DNA of 64,000 nucleotides from positions 149,511 through 213,510 of the forward strand of contig CANDVA010000002.1 in assembly GCA_947389015.1 (NCBI GenBank), given 5' to 3'. Origin of the DNA: an uncultured Clostridia bacterium. Its GTDB lineage: Bacteria; Bacillota; Clostridia; Oscillospirales; Ruminococcaceae. The notes below the pieces were generated by a model that worked only from the letters and a program-made list of their open reading frames with translations, ran no database searches and was not told the origin of the DNA. This document shows, one piece after another, positions 33,531 through 43,003 of the stretch (position 1 is its first letter; each line of letters starts with the position of its first letter). The translations under genes and the position numbers were made by a program.

Positions 33531-34934
33531 TTATTGGATTATTATTTCATCGAGTGAAAGCATTCCGTCCTCCGAAAGCTTCATCGTATCATTTTCGCTT
33601 AGCTCAATGCCTTTTCCCAAATGTAAACGCATACCTTTTATTTCCGAGACGCTCGGAGACGAACCTATCCGCTTTAAAAGCTCCGGCATATCAATTAGCG
33701 CGCCCATGCTTTTTTCAAGCGGCTCAAAAACGTTGCCGATATGCTCGGTGAGCCTCCTGCCGCCCGCCCAACCGTCTGTTTTCGCGCTGATAACAAGCCT
33801 TGCGGAAAAAATAATCGGTGTCAGTATTTCTATTTCCGTGCCAACGGGCTTCGCCTCAAATAATACTTTTCTCAGATTTTTAATTTCATTTTCGCGAAGT
33901 CTTCCGGAGGCGGTTTTTACACACACCGAGACTTTTCCCGTTTCCTTGGAGAATACGTTGACAATCTCAGCGCGAAGTCCGGGGGTCTCCAACGCGAGCC
34001 GCTCGTAGTCTTCCCTTTTAACGGCTCTGGGAGAATGCCGCTGCTCCGATTTAAATCGCGTAAAAGCATCCTGCGGAGTTTCCGCTTTTTTTCCGATACC
34101 GATCTCCTTGTAAACCGATGCGCTTACCTTTTGTCCTCCTACGTCCGCCGAAAAAGAAACATTTTCCTTTACTCTGCCGTCCGCGCCCAGTGTGTTTCCC
34201 TCTTTATCCATCTGAATAAGCTCTCGTATATCGGAATGAAAGCAGTTTGCAGAAGGCGGTTCAAAATAACTGTCCGAAATAATATCCAATCTCAGAAATG
34301 CCGAGTTTTCATCAAACTCTTCTGGCAGGCTTATATTGATGAAGCCGCTCTGATATAATCCGTAAGTACCATCATTTATATGACACTCGATATCTCCGTT
34401 TTGCGTGACCAAGCATACTTTAATTCTCGCACGTGAATAAAAGCCCTCCCTCATGGGATTTGTACCGTTTTCATCTTCGAGTGAAAAATAAAGCGGAAAA
34501 ATTTTGCCCTTAAAAGGAGCGAAATTTTGTTTTAGAAGATAACCGCCGTCTTCGCAGATGATTATTTCGGGCTTATCGGAAACTATTATCATATCGCCGA
34601 CAGACCGATACGGAATGTCTCCGATATAAAAAACAGTTTCTCTTTTTACCGAAACGGTCTCCTCCGAAATAAAGCGAGCTGAGACGACCGCAGGTTCAGC
34701 TGCTCTCACCGTAGTTCCGATAAGCCGCAAATAGCTTTCCAGATGGCTTTCGGTGATCTGAGAAAGATAGTAACGCTGCATTTCTGTCAGCCACATAAGC
34801 ATTTCCAGAAAAGTAATTCCCGGGTCGTGAGCATTAAAGTCCGTCCACTCGGGACATAATTGCGGAATTTCCGAAACGGATCTTTTCATAAGCTCGGAGA
34901 AGCTTACATCATCTAAATTTTCAAGCTTCGGCAT
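33531..34934 (-). CDS. Baseplate J-like protein 1 (Afp11-like)
   Basis: A 467-residue baseplate wedge protein. CPEWTDFNAHDPGITFLEMLMWLTEMQRYYL is the typical opening of this family (Asn-Ala-His-Asp-Pro-Gly), and VKREDYERLALETPGLRAEIVNVFSKE marks the J-like domain near residue 310. It should form the wedge ring around the hub together with the next larger paralogue. The ATG at 34934 is preferred; a GTG at 34943 overlapping the previous stop is possible. Confidence 0.9.
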   Translation of the reverse strand: MPKLENLDDVSFSELMKRSVSEIPQLCPEWTDFNAHDPGITFLEMLMWLTEMQRYYLSQITESHLESYLRLIGTTVRAAEPAVVSARFISEETVSVKRETVFYIGDIPYRSVGDMIIVSDKPEIIICEDGGYLLKQNFAPFKGKIFPLYFSLEDENGTNPMREGFYSRARIKVCLVTQNGDIECHINDGTYGLYQSGFINISLPEEFDENSAFLRLDIISDSYFEPPSANCFHSDIRELIQMDKEGNTLGADGRVKENVSFSADVGGQKVSASVYKEIGIGKKAETPQDAFTRFKSEQRHSPRAVKREDYERLALETPGLRAEIVNVFSKETGKVSVCVKTASGRLRENEIKNLRKVLFEAKPVGTEIEILTPIIFSARLVISAKTDGWAGGRRLTEHIGNVFEPLEKSMGALIDMPELLKRIGSSPSVSEIKGMRLHLGKGIELSENDTMKLSEDGMLSLDEIIIQ

Positions 34935-34939
34935 AGCGA

Positions 34940-37309
34940 TCACCTGTTTTCATAAATAACCCTGATTTGCGGAGCGCCCGATCCAACGGGCAACATATCC
35001 GACAATTTGTAAAAAATTCTATTTTGAATATCTTCGGCACTTATCCCGCTCGCCGCTGTGACCTCAATATTCAGCGCTCCGCCGCAATCGGCAGATATCC
35101 GCGCCGATATAATATCTCCGCCGACCAACAGCTCCTCAAAATCCCTTTTTGTTATAGGGTGGTTTCGGTGCCGAAGTTCCCCCGCAAGCCGTGATTCCGT
35201 GTGAGAAGCGTCCTCGATGTCACAGCCGCCGATCATCGGAAAAGGATTTGACGCGCCGCAGACCGATCCGTCCGTGAGCGAGGGAACAAACTCCTGTCCC
35301 GCGGGAAGATTTCCCGCCGTCCCGCCGCCATAACGATATTTCAACCTAACTGTGCGGCTGTTCGGAGTTAAAGTCAGCGCGGGAAAAAAGCGGACGAGTC
35401 CCGCCGCCTTGTCAAGCGTCCAGCCGCTTTGCAGCGGCGCCCAATTTTCCTCTTGGTTTTTCTTGGCGGTATTTATGTAGATCTGCATTTCGAGTATGTT
35501 TTTTCGGTTAAGATCTATATTCTCTATGACACTGTCGGAGCAGAAGCTTTCTATCTCCTCCCGCTGCATAACGGGAACGCAGTTTAAAAGCAGATCGTCC
35601 AACGCGATATTTTCATTCCGAAAAAACTCGGCTTTGAGCCAATACGCCGTGCTTCCGAACAACGTGCTTTGTATTGGTGCAGTCAGCAGATTAAAACCGA
35701 AAAAACCCGTAAGCTCCTCTTTTGTCTGCGGTTTTACGCGCTCCCAGCCGCTGCCGGTAAACACGCTCCATTCGGCGCAATCAAGCTGACTTGACGGAAT
35801 GTCTCGGCACGCCAAAAGCGTAAAATTATGTACGGGACTATCGAGACCTATGTAAAGAGCGGATTCCGGAAGCCTCACAAACGGATAAGCGCGGGGAACC
35901 GAGCTTTTTTCGCAGTTATTTACGATCTCGATATCGGAAACCGAGATCGGTCTGTCAAATTTATAAGAGACGAGAATATTGTCAAGGCGTGGAAGATAAA
36001 TTTCCGCCGGAAGCGCATACGCGTTTTTTATTCTTTTGATCCTTACTCTTACGCACAAACGCTGAGACGCGCCTGTCAGCACGGGCGAGATATCCGACGG
36101 ACATACGAATTTTAATTCGTAATGTGATTTTTGGACAGCGGAGCCGTCTTTTCCAATTCCCGAAAAGATATCTTTGTATCCCTCAAGCTCACGGATCGCC
36201 GCAAAGCCCGTTCCGTTCCAGTATTCCCAAACCACCTCGTCAACGGTGACCTTTTTTCTCTCGGGTTCGCGAACATCGCTTTTTTTGACGAAGAGCTTAT
36301 TGGATATAACGGGCTCGGGCAGATCACCCAAAATAACCGTATCAAAATCAATATTAAGCGCAAGTGTGATTACCGCTCCCGATTTTGAAAATGCTGCGGT
36401 GCATTCAATATAAACCGAATCATATACGGCAGGTGCTTCCCCGAAAGCCAAAAAAACGTCGTCGGTCTCAAGCTCGCCGTTTACGAAAACATTGTCGGGC
36501 TTTATATTCCGCCCCTCGACAGCTATGTTTATTCCGCCGAAAAAAATACCTTCAAATTCGCCGATACTTTTTATCTCCGCTTTTATTTCATCACAGCTCG
36601 AAGCGGCTATTCTCAGCCTGCCTTTTTCATTAAAGCAACCGATCTCCGTTTCCCGACTGTCCGAAATTTGAACGAACCTCGCAAGCGAAGAATCGCTCAG
36701 CCTTTCCGCCCATCGCTCTCCGTCGATCCCGGAGATCGTCATATAAAGGCGACAATTCTCCGTCAGACCTCCGAGCAGTTTGTGCCTAAAGCTTAGATAT
36801 CTTTCATTTGAATTACCGCGAACAGACGGTTCAAAGATTTTTTCTTTTTCGTCCCAAAAACAAAGAAGATCACGATCGGGATCGGCGTATACCGTTTCTT
36901 TAACGCGCACCGAAGCTATCCAAGCGTTCTGCGTCGTTTCAAAAACAAGCCGAGTGCCTTGCTCATCAATAACAGGAGAAAAAAGCCCGAATCCCTCTTT
37001 CACAGGAACGCATTCTTTATTTATGCCGCTGAGCCTGAACTGCACATAACCCGACGCTGGTATCGCCGGAAGCGCCTCGGCACCGAGCATATTATAAAAT
37101 TCACGCCGATGATTAAGCGGCGTCCTATTGAATTTTTCTATGGTCTCTGCAGTTCGACGTGCAAAAACGCAGGCAAGCGCCGTTCCCGCGTCGGGATCAT
37201 CTGGCGAAAATTTCCACTCCGAAGTGTGCTTTTTTGCCAGTTGAACGATTTCCTCAATAATATCTCCGCAGCAGCGGTCGTCAATTTTCGGAACTTTATT
37301 ATAAGCCAC
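34940..37309 (-). CDS. Baseplate J-like protein 2 (Afp12-like)
   Basis: A 789-residue baseplate protein, the long member of the pair. It opens with CGDIIEEIVQLAKKHTSEWKFSPDDPDAGTALACVFA, the counterpart of the Asp-Pro-Gly opening in the shorter paralogue, and near its end has the J-like segment HRNHPITKRDFEELLVGGDIISARI. The start is a GTG at 37309 behind GAGGAGG; it overlaps the gp25 gene by 11 bases. Confidence 0.87.
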   Translation of the reverse strand: MAYNKVPKIDDRCCGDIIEEIVQLAKKHTSEWKFSPDDPDAGTALACVFARRTAETIEKFNRTPLNHRREFYNMLGAEALPAIPASGYVQFRLSGINKECVPVKEGFGLFSPVIDEQGTRLVFETTQNAWIASVRVKETVYADPDRDLLCFWDEKEKIFEPSVRGNSNERYLSFRHKLLGGLTENCRLYMTISGIDGERWAERLSDSSLARFVQISDSRETEIGCFNEKGRLRIAASSCDEIKAEIKSIGEFEGIFFGGINIAVEGRNIKPDNVFVNGELETDDVFLAFGEAPAVYDSVYIECTAAFSKSGAVITLALNIDFDTVILGDLPEPVISNKLFVKKSDVREPERKKVTVDEVVWEYWNGTGFAAIRELEGYKDIFSGIGKDGSAVQKSHYELKFVCPSDISPVLTGASQRLCVRVRIKRIKNAYALPAEIYLPRLDNILVSYKFDRPISVSDIEIVNNCEKSSVPRAYPFVRLPESALYIGLDSPVHNFTLLACRDIPSSQLDCAEWSVFTGSGWERVKPQTKEELTGFFGFNLLTAPIQSTLFGSTAYWLKAEFFRNENIALDDLLLNCVPVMQREEIESFCSDSVIENIDLNRKNILEMQIYINTAKKNQEENWAPLQSGWTLDKAAGLVRFFPALTLTPNSRTVRLKYRYGGGTAGNLPAGQEFVPSLTDGSVCGASNPFPMIGGCDIEDASHTESRLAGELRHRNHPITKRDFEELLVGGDIISARISADCGGALNIEVTAASGISAEDIQNRIFYKLSDMLPVGSGAPQIRVIYENR

Positions 37310-37706
37310 TGCCGCCCTCCTCAATATAAAACGGAAATACCAAATTATAAGGATTGTTTGTAGCCCTTACGACATAGCTTATATCAAGAACAATATGTCC
37401 TTCACGGGCAATATCGTCAATCGTAACCTCTATGTCGCTTATTCTCGGTTCGTGCAAAGTAAGCGCGTTCTTTATCTCCTCGATCATCTCGGAGCGAACG
37501 GATTGCGAAAAGGATTCAAAAGCGAAATCACACAGCCGACAGCCGAAATCGGGGCGCATGACGCGTTCGCCAAGCCTTGTGTTTAATATCAGCCGCACCG
37601 CCTGAGCAATGTCCTTTTCTCCGCCGCACATACGAATTCTTCCGGTAACGGGATCGGGCATGACCTCGAAGCTCCAGCCGTTCCCCAAAAAAGAATGATC
37701 GTCCAA
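37299..37706 (-). CDS. Baseplate wedge protein gp25/GPW family
   Basis: A 135-residue wedge protein. The gp25 signature is clear: DIAQAVRLILNTRLGERVMRPDFGC, then ALTLHEPRISDIEV. It links sheath initiation to the baseplate (Afp9/Pvc9 role). No ATG is available; a TTG at 37706 behind GGTGA fits family N-termini. Confidence 0.9.
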   Translation of the reverse strand: MDDHSFLGNGWSFEVMPDPVTGRIRMCGGEKDIAQAVRLILNTRLGERVMRPDFGCRLCDFAFESFSQSVRSEMIEEIKNALTLHEPRISDIEVTIDDIAREGHIVLDISYVVRATNNPYNLVFPFYIEEGGSGL

Positions 37707-37717
37707 AATATCACCGC

Positions 37718-38467
37718 CTAATTAAGTTTAAGAATACTGCCCTTGACATTTGTTGCTCCCGTGCTGCTCAGATCAAGCTGCGCGTTTGCGGATACGGAAA
37801 TTATCTGTCCGTTTAAATTCATCTGCATTCCCTTCAACGTAAGACCCTGCATTGCCTCTACCGACACACTGAGTCCTTTTACCGTAACGCTTTGGGAAGC
37901 TCCATCCAGACTTATCTCACAGGAACCGGATTTTATTTTGATCCCGGCCAGTCCCTTAAGTGTTAGAATACCGTTTTTTATTTCCGCGCTTGTTTGTCCC
38001 GTCGGATCGCTCAATTTTGCTGACAGACCCGTATCGCTGAGCTCCAGCTTCTGACCCGAGACAGATTTTATTTCTATGCCTTTCAGGTCATCGGCTTTTA
38101 TTTCATTCCCGAGCTTTGTCTTGATCTCCTTTATGTTATTTAAAGGTGTCATGGTCTCGGCAGGCGGCCGAGCCGTTCCGTTATACAGCGAGCCGATAAC
38201 TACGGGAGAATCGATCTCGCCGTCCAGAAACGCCACGACAACATGATCGCCGATATCCGGTAGGCTGTAAATTCCGCTTCCGCCTGAGGCTGCCGGCATA
38301 GCAACCTTTGCCCATGCGGTAACTCCCATACCGACAGGCTTTCCGCTCAACGAAACCTGAACGCAGGCGGGCTTCAACGGATTATAATTCGCGATAACGG
38401 TTCCCAGCATAATATATGGCTGTTTCGGATCATCATCCGTAAGCATATTAGCGATATCGTCTAGCAT
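37718..38467 (-). CDS. Baseplate assembly/spike protein gpV
   Basis: A 249-residue central spike. The N-terminal OB domain (VIANYNPLKPACVQVSL, WAKVAMPAASGGSGIYSLPDIGDHVVVAFLDGE) is of the gp5/gpV type, and the C-terminus is a run of short beta-helix turns (GIEIKSVSGQKLELSD, GLAGIKIKSGSCEIS). With the hub gene it corresponds to Afp8 split in two. Confidence 0.9.
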   Translation of the reverse strand: MLDDIANMLTDDDPKQPYIMLGTVIANYNPLKPACVQVSLSGKPVGMGVTAWAKVAMPAASGGSGIYSLPDIGDHVVVAFLDGEIDSPVVIGSLYNGTARPPAETMTPLNNIKEIKTKLGNEIKADDLKGIEIKSVSGQKLELSDTGLSAKLSDPTGQTSAEIKNGILTLKGLAGIKIKSGSCEISLDGASQSVTVKGLSVSVEAMQGLTLKGMQMNLNGQIISVSANAQLDLSSTGATNVKGSILKLN

Positions 38468-38509
38468 TTCGTCCCTCTTTTCGGTTTACGGTTCTGAGCC
38501 GCGGCAAGG

Positions 38510-39592
38510 TCATTTCGTTGAGCCTATCTCAAACGATGTGATGTATCCGCCCGAAGAAAGATTGTGAGTTACTTCCTCAATGTAATAATCTCCGTCAAAA
38601 AAATTTTTGTCAAGTCCCGTAAGACGTATATACCGTCCCGGGATCATCTCGGGAATACCCACGCACCTTACCGTACCCGACGCCATATTGTCGCCCAGAT
38701 TATGCATACTTGCCGCCATGATGTTGATAAGATCAAGAGTGTTTTTTGCCGCGGAGGTGTCGACCTGAACCTTCGGGACTTGCGGCGTCGCCATCTTGTG
38801 AGGATACCCTTGCGGAGTCAGGATATTATCAGAAAAAAACGGCAAAAAGCTTAAAAGACCGCTCAGCGCTCCGCTTAATTTATTTGAGGAATAGCTTGTG
38901 GCGCGGTTAAAGCTTATTATGCTCTCACCCCATTTCAGGTGCATAAGCAACGCTGTATTCTGCCATTTTTTCCTGAAATAGCAATGTTCACCCAAAACAA
39001 AAAATTCGTAGCCTCTTTTCAGTCCGTAGTCATACAGATAATTAAAATCGCTGGTGTTCTGCCGAAAATCCTCAAGAATATTCCAGACGTCATAGTAAAC
39101 GATCTTCATATTCAGAATGGAGGTGTACATAAGCATGATCAGCGGTATCATAAGCGGAAAGCTTGCCACAGGAGGCATCGCGTTCAGCTTTCCCTGCATC
39201 ATCAACGAGCGTATGTCGCTGCAGGTGATCCGCGCGCCGGGGGGACTTCCGCTCTCGAATGTAAAGCTGATATCCGTCACAAAGCCCTTGAACATATAAA
39301 CAGGCGTTATATACCCCATTCCCGCTTCAACGGTTTGTCCCAGAGGAAAATTGTCGGCGATCTCGTCCTTGAAGCTGCCTGAAGCGATGTCGTAGCCGTT
39401 GTTTATCACAAACGTGCACGTTCCCGCCTTATTTTTTATGGTCTGGCGTATTTCCATTTCGGAAACGAAAAGTCCCAGTGTTTGGATGTCTGTGCCGCCC
39501 GCTTTAACAGCGCAGCACGGATTTCGGAAACCGCCGTATTTAGCCTTCAGTTCGGAGTAGCTGAAGGTATCGGAATTCATCAATTCTTTCAT
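38510..39592 (-). CDS. Baseplate hub protein, gpD/VgrG N-terminal type
   Basis: A 360-residue hub resembling phage late-control protein D. Segments such as YMFKGFVTDISFTFESGSPPGARITCSDIRSLMMQ, and the C-terminal GTVRCVGIPEMIPGRYIRLTGLDKNFFDGDYYIEEVTHNL, are typical. It should form the trimeric base of the spike. It overlaps the LysM gene by four bases (ATGA). Confidence 0.87.
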   Translation of the reverse strand: MKELMNSDTFSYSELKAKYGGFRNPCCAVKAGGTDIQTLGLFVSEMEIRQTIKNKAGTCTFVINNGYDIASGSFKDEIADNFPLGQTVEAGMGYITPVYMFKGFVTDISFTFESGSPPGARITCSDIRSLMMQGKLNAMPPVASFPLMIPLIMLMYTSILNMKIVYYDVWNILEDFRQNTSDFNYLYDYGLKRGYEFFVLGEHCYFRKKWQNTALLMHLKWGESIISFNRATSYSSNKLSGALSGLLSFLPFFSDNILTPQGYPHKMATPQVPKVQVDTSAAKNTLDLINIMAASMHNLGDNMASGTVRCVGIPEMIPGRYIRLTGLDKNFFDGDYYIEEVTHNLSSGGYITSFEIGSTK

Positions 39593-40233
39593 GGTTCTTT
39601 AAACGGCGGGAGCTGCAAAAGCTTTCCCACGGGCAGCTTTCTGGGATTGTATAATTTATTGAAGTCCGCGATAACTCTCCAATATTTCGGTTGTCCGTAT
39701 TCCGCGTCGGCTATTCGCCAAAGCTGTGCGCCTTTTTCCATACGGCGGGCTTTGGTACGGTTTGGGGATTCAAACGGTGAGCTTTTCCTTGCGCTGATCG
39801 TATCTTCATTGCTTTTAAAGGTAAGCTCCAGCCGCGCTCTGACGGGAATGCCGCTTGGCAAAAACATTGTGAAGCTCTGCTTCGCGTCGGTTATAATGCC
39901 CTTAAAAAAACAGCCGCCCCAACTGAACGCCGCCTTTGGAGGCGCGTGAAGCTTTCCGTCGATCCATAAAGCGCTCATGATAGGCTGAATGTAAACCCTC
40001 ACGTCGTCGGATGTTTTGCGGATATAATCGTTCTGCGTGTCGAAATGCAGCGTCAGATCAAGAGAGGTCTCGCCGCCGTTTATAAACTGCATTATCGGAC
40101 TGTCGGTGCCGGGAATATCCAGCTTCGCGTAATTTACGCTGCGGGAAATATTGTATTCGGCAGGATTAAACAGCACGGGTATCGTATTCATAACGCCGTT
40201 TTCACCGTAAATAATGATCTTTGCCTTTTCCAT
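39589..40233 (-). CDS. LysM-domain tube adaptor (Afp7-like)
   Basis: A 214-residue protein. The N-terminal part (VLFNPAEYNISRSVNYAKL, GGETSLDLTLHFDT) is the usual CIS tube-adaptor domain, and the C-terminus is a LysM fold (GAQLWRIADAEYGQPKYWRVIADFNKLYNPRKLPVGKLLQLP). In Afp/PVC the equivalent sits between tube and hub. Its ATG overlaps the previous stop by one base. Confidence 0.9.
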   Translation of the reverse strand: MEKAKIIIYGENGVMNTIPVLFNPAEYNISRSVNYAKLDIPGTDSPIMQFINGGETSLDLTLHFDTQNDYIRKTSDDVRVYIQPIMSALWIDGKLHAPPKAAFSWGGCFFKGIITDAKQSFTMFLPSGIPVRARLELTFKSNEDTISARKSSPFESPNRTKARRMEKGAQLWRIADAEYGQPKYWRVIADFNKLYNPRKLPVGKLLQLPPFKEP

Positions 40234-41558
40234 TAAAATATCCCCCTTTGCAGTTTTTCCAGGCTCCAGTCAAGCTGCTGTTTTCGGTTTACCCTATCCA
40301 GAACGTCTCTTACAATATCCTTGGTGCCGATTGCGCGCGGCGGCGTGGTTGACGCTGTTTCAATCCGGTTCAGTTTTGTTTTTATTTCGCGCTCAAAACG
40401 GCTGTAATCGTCCGCCTGTTCGGGGCTGCTTAATCGTGCGGTTCTCCTGTGATCGAGCCGTATGTGACCGTATTCGGGAACTATTTCCCTGTGGAGCAGG
40501 ATAATGCCTGCGGCAGACCTAAGGTCGTAATGCTTGTTTACGGCAATGCTTTTGCGGTTTCCCGCTTTATGGATATCGCTGAACAGACTTATCATACTGC
40601 TTCTGAGCTCAAGGTTACTTCCCGAAAAAGCTTTTCTTAACGCGCTTACAAGATTTTTCAGCGAACGGTTGTCGGAAAACATATTGCTTTCCGCGTTTCT
40701 TAACTCAACGCTTTTGTTCTCTTGATGAATGCGTGTTATAAGTTTTGAAAAGCTTCGGGAAAGCTCCATATTCTGACCGAGATAAACTTTCCACAGGGAA
40801 TTTGTCAGCCGCTGAAGCGTTTTCGCGTTACGATAGCTGTCGGCGCTGTAAAGATAAACTCCCGTTTCTATTCCCTCGTATATGCGCATAAGCAAAGGGG
40901 TCATTGAATTAAAATTCTCGGTAAATCGGGAAAATACGGAAGTGTTTTTTCCATAACTGTGGCTGACGGCGTTAGTGTGCCGATAGATCTCCCGTCTTCC
41001 TGTATTCACGACCGAAGTATTGCCATATCTTGAAAATAATTGCCCAAACAGAGAATGATCAATGCTGTTCAGAACGCCTATCATCTTTTTCTGTATCTGA
41101 ACGATATTTGACAGTCCCTCGAAATAAACGTCAAGCTCTGTTCCGTTTTTTTCGTTGATCGCTCTAATCAGTGTAAGAAGGCTGTGACTTAGCTGAAGAT
41201 TATTGCTTTTGTAAATGCTCCACAGCGCTTTTGTAAGCCGATTTAAGCCGTTGTACGACCTGAACAGGTTGTCCGACAAATAATCGAGTTTTCGTATTTT
41301 GCTTTTAGCATTATAAGAGCTGAAATCTCTGAAATATGCCGCAAGCCGATAGATCGACTCCGATCTGCAAAGCGTAATATTCACGCTGCTTTTTCCCATT
41401 CCCGACATATCGGTTTTCACCGCGTTACCGAGATAAATCATTTGCGGAAACGACAGGACGGGCACAATTTCATATCTGCCGACGCGGTTTTTACGGGTAT
41501 TTTTTCTCAAAGCCGCAGCGCTTATTTTTAACGGCTTTATAATACCGATTGGTCTCAT
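40233..41558 (-). CDS. Unrecognised protein with three internal repeats
   Basis: A 441-residue, basic, mostly helical protein in a structural position between the second tube gene and the LysM adaptor. Three copies of a motif of about 40 residues are visible at roughly 100-137, 245-282 and 297-333, sharing L-x-x-L-x-x-(A/S)-L-(W/R)-x-x-(Y/F)-x3-N-x-x-L-x-x-S-x3-L-(I/F)-x-x-I. Degenerate versions may occupy the stretches between. I know of no family for it. No long tape-measure gene exists in the operon, so a ruler or tube-filling role is possible. The start overlaps the tube gene stop (ATGA). Confidence 0.6.
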   Translation of the reverse strand: MRPIGIIKPLKISAAALRKNTRKNRVGRYEIVPVLSFPQMIYLGNAVKTDMSGMGKSSVNITLCRSESIYRLAAYFRDFSSYNAKSKIRKLDYLSDNLFRSYNGLNRLTKALWSIYKSNNLQLSHSLLTLIRAINEKNGTELDVYFEGLSNIVQIQKKMIGVLNSIDHSLFGQLFSRYGNTSVVNTGRREIYRHTNAVSHSYGKNTSVFSRFTENFNSMTPLLMRIYEGIETGVYLYSADSYRNAKTLQRLTNSLWKVYLGQNMELSRSFSKLITRIHQENKSVELRNAESNMFSDNRSLKNLVSALRKAFSGSNLELRSSMISLFSDIHKAGNRKSIAVNKHYDLRSAAGIILLHREIVPEYGHIRLDHRRTARLSSPEQADDYSRFEREIKTKLNRIETASTTPPRAIGTKDIVRDVLDRVNRKQQLDWSLEKLQRGIF

Positions 41559-41968
41559 AACTCGTATATCCCGTTGTGTTCTATAACGGCTTTGTCGATC
41601 ATAACTCCTCCGTTTTGAGCGTCCAGCTCGGATATCTCCCACGAAACGATAAGTCCCGAATCAAAAGCAAAAATCCTCAACGGTTCATTGCCCTTTTCCT
41701 TTATAATGATACTGCACGGCTGAGATATCCTTGTGCCTGCTCTGAAACCGTCGCTTCCGATAAAGGGATTAAAATAACCGTGCCCCTTTTCAAAGGTAAT
41801 TCTGCCCGCTTTGTTTTTTGAACCTATTACGGGGTACGGATATAGCTGTCCGCCCTCGTAAATATATTCGGGCTCAACACTTCCGCCTATTCCCGAAATT
41901 TTCTGAAAGCCCGCGTTAAGCGGACCTATCGTTACAAAAAAGGAGTAAACGTTCAAAAGCTTATGCAC
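41555..41968 (-). CDS. Tube-like protein 2 (Afp5-like)
   Basis: A 137-residue member of the gp19/Afp5 tube family. It opens NVYSFFVTIGPLNAGFQKISGIGG, continues with EYIYEGGQLYPYPVIG and ends NGGVMIDKAVIEHNGIYEL, the pattern of the short tube or tube-initiator protein. A GTG at 41968 behind AAGGTG is favoured; a GTG at 41977 would add three residues. Confidence 0.85.
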   Translation of the reverse strand: MHKLLNVYSFFVTIGPLNAGFQKISGIGGSVEPEYIYEGGQLYPYPVIGSKNKAGRITFEKGHGYFNPFIGSDGFRAGTRISQPCSIIIKEKGNEPLRIFAFDSGLIVSWEISELDAQNGGVMIDKAVIEHNGIYEL

Positions 41969-41973
41969 TGCGA

Positions 41974-42159
41974 TCACCTTATTTCAAAAATATTCTCTTT
42001 CCCGTCGGATGAAAGCTCTGCGTGGATATCGGAAATGCAGCCGCACCATTGACGCCTTACACAGTGCGGCATAAGAAGTATCTCATCCTGCTGCCAATGG
42101 AAATAATATGCGATAAACGCGGCTTCCTTGTAAAGCTGTTCGACCGGCGTTCGGGTCAT
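41974..42159 (-). CDS. DUF6760-like small eCIS protein
   Basis: 61 residues: MTRTPVEQLYKEAAFIAYYF, then HWQQDEILLMPHCVRRQWCG. This matches the small conserved protein (DUF6760 as I recall) placed between tube genes in eCIS loci, probably an assembly factor comparable to the second half of a phage tail chaperone. Its ATG overlaps the preceding stop. Confidence 0.8.
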   Translation of the reverse strand: MTRTPVEQLYKEAAFIAYYFHWQQDEILLMPHCVRRQWCGCISDIHAELSSDGKENIFEIR

Positions 42160-42527
42160 TCGTCCCTCAGAAAAAAATTTACGGGAAACTCCGCTTCTTC
42201 GCCGCACTTGGGGCAGACCGCCTTATAAACGGGAGTCTCGCTTTGGTTTATTCTCTGATACAGATCCTGCAAATAGGCCAGATCGGCGGTAAACAACTTT
42301 TCAATGATTTTCGTATTTACCTGCGGAAGCGTGCCCAGCTTCGTTATCACTCTAGAAAGAATGATAACCGTAAGATAAGCGGGATTTTGCTGCACCTTTA
42401 TATCGCTCATAGGCAGAATCTCATCTGCCGCGCAGGCAAGCCGCATTATACCTCGCTTGTGAAGAGTTCCGCCCTCGTCCGCGTAGCCGTAAGGCAGCTC
42501 AAATTCATATTCCGTTTGTATTAGCAT
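42156..42527 (-). CDS. Tail assembly protein (chaperone-like)
   Basis: A 123-residue protein: LPYGYADEGGTLHKRGIMRL, MSDIKVQQNPAYLTVIILSRVITKLG and FTADLAYLQDLYQRINQ are typical of the conserved eCIS gene before DUF6760. The C-terminus has a single CPKCGEE zinc-knuckle half, so a metal site would need dimerisation. Together with the next gene it may play the tail-chaperone part. Confidence 0.78.
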   Translation of the reverse strand: MLIQTEYEFELPYGYADEGGTLHKRGIMRLACAADEILPMSDIKVQQNPAYLTVIILSRVITKLGTLPQVNTKIIEKLFTADLAYLQDLYQRINQSETPVYKAVCPKCGEEAEFPVNFFLRDE

Positions 42528-42555
42528 TTTATTTTCCTTTCAACGGCGGAACCGC

Positions 42556-42987
42556 TTACATTGTTCTTGTCATACCCTCGTGCGCAAGCTCAAGGGTCTC
42601 GATAGCGACCTCTGAGGAAGTCGCATTGAAATCGGGAACGGTATATTTGCATGGCCACGCGTTTATGATCTGCCATGAGGCACAGTCGGCAGCCGATTCG
42701 TCAATTGCCGTAATGGTCACGGTTTTGCGGCTTACGGGACCGTTTACACCCTCCATAAGCCAATCGTAAAGAACAGTAGACGAGGTCAGCCCCCATTTAA
42801 GCGTCACATTTCCGTATTTTCTGAGACCCTGCACCTTCATGGGCGTCGGAACCATATCGCCCTCGCGGTATTCGACAACGTCGATAGAAGCGTCAAATCC
42901 CGTTACCTCGCTGAAGCCACCCGCGTCAAGCCCGTCGATTTCAAGACGATACCGAAATTTGGTGTACGGATATACAATATCAGCCAT
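42556..42987 (-). CDS. Inner tube protein (gp19/Hcp type)
   Basis: A 143-residue major tube protein. FRYRLEIDGLDAGGFSEVTGFDASIDVVEYREGD, RKYGNVTLKWGLTSS and WQIINAWPCKYTVPDFNATSSEVAIETLELAHEG are the standard features of eCIS tube subunits (Afp1). Hexamer rings of it form the channel that carries cargo. Confidence 0.94.
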   Translation of the reverse strand: MADIVYPYTKFRYRLEIDGLDAGGFSEVTGFDASIDVVEYREGDMVPTPMKVQGLRKYGNVTLKWGLTSSTVLYDWLMEGVNGPVSRKTVTITAIDESAADCASWQIINAWPCKYTVPDFNATSSEVAIETLELAHEGMTRTM

Positions 42988-43003
42988 ATTCTCCTCCTAT
43001 AAA

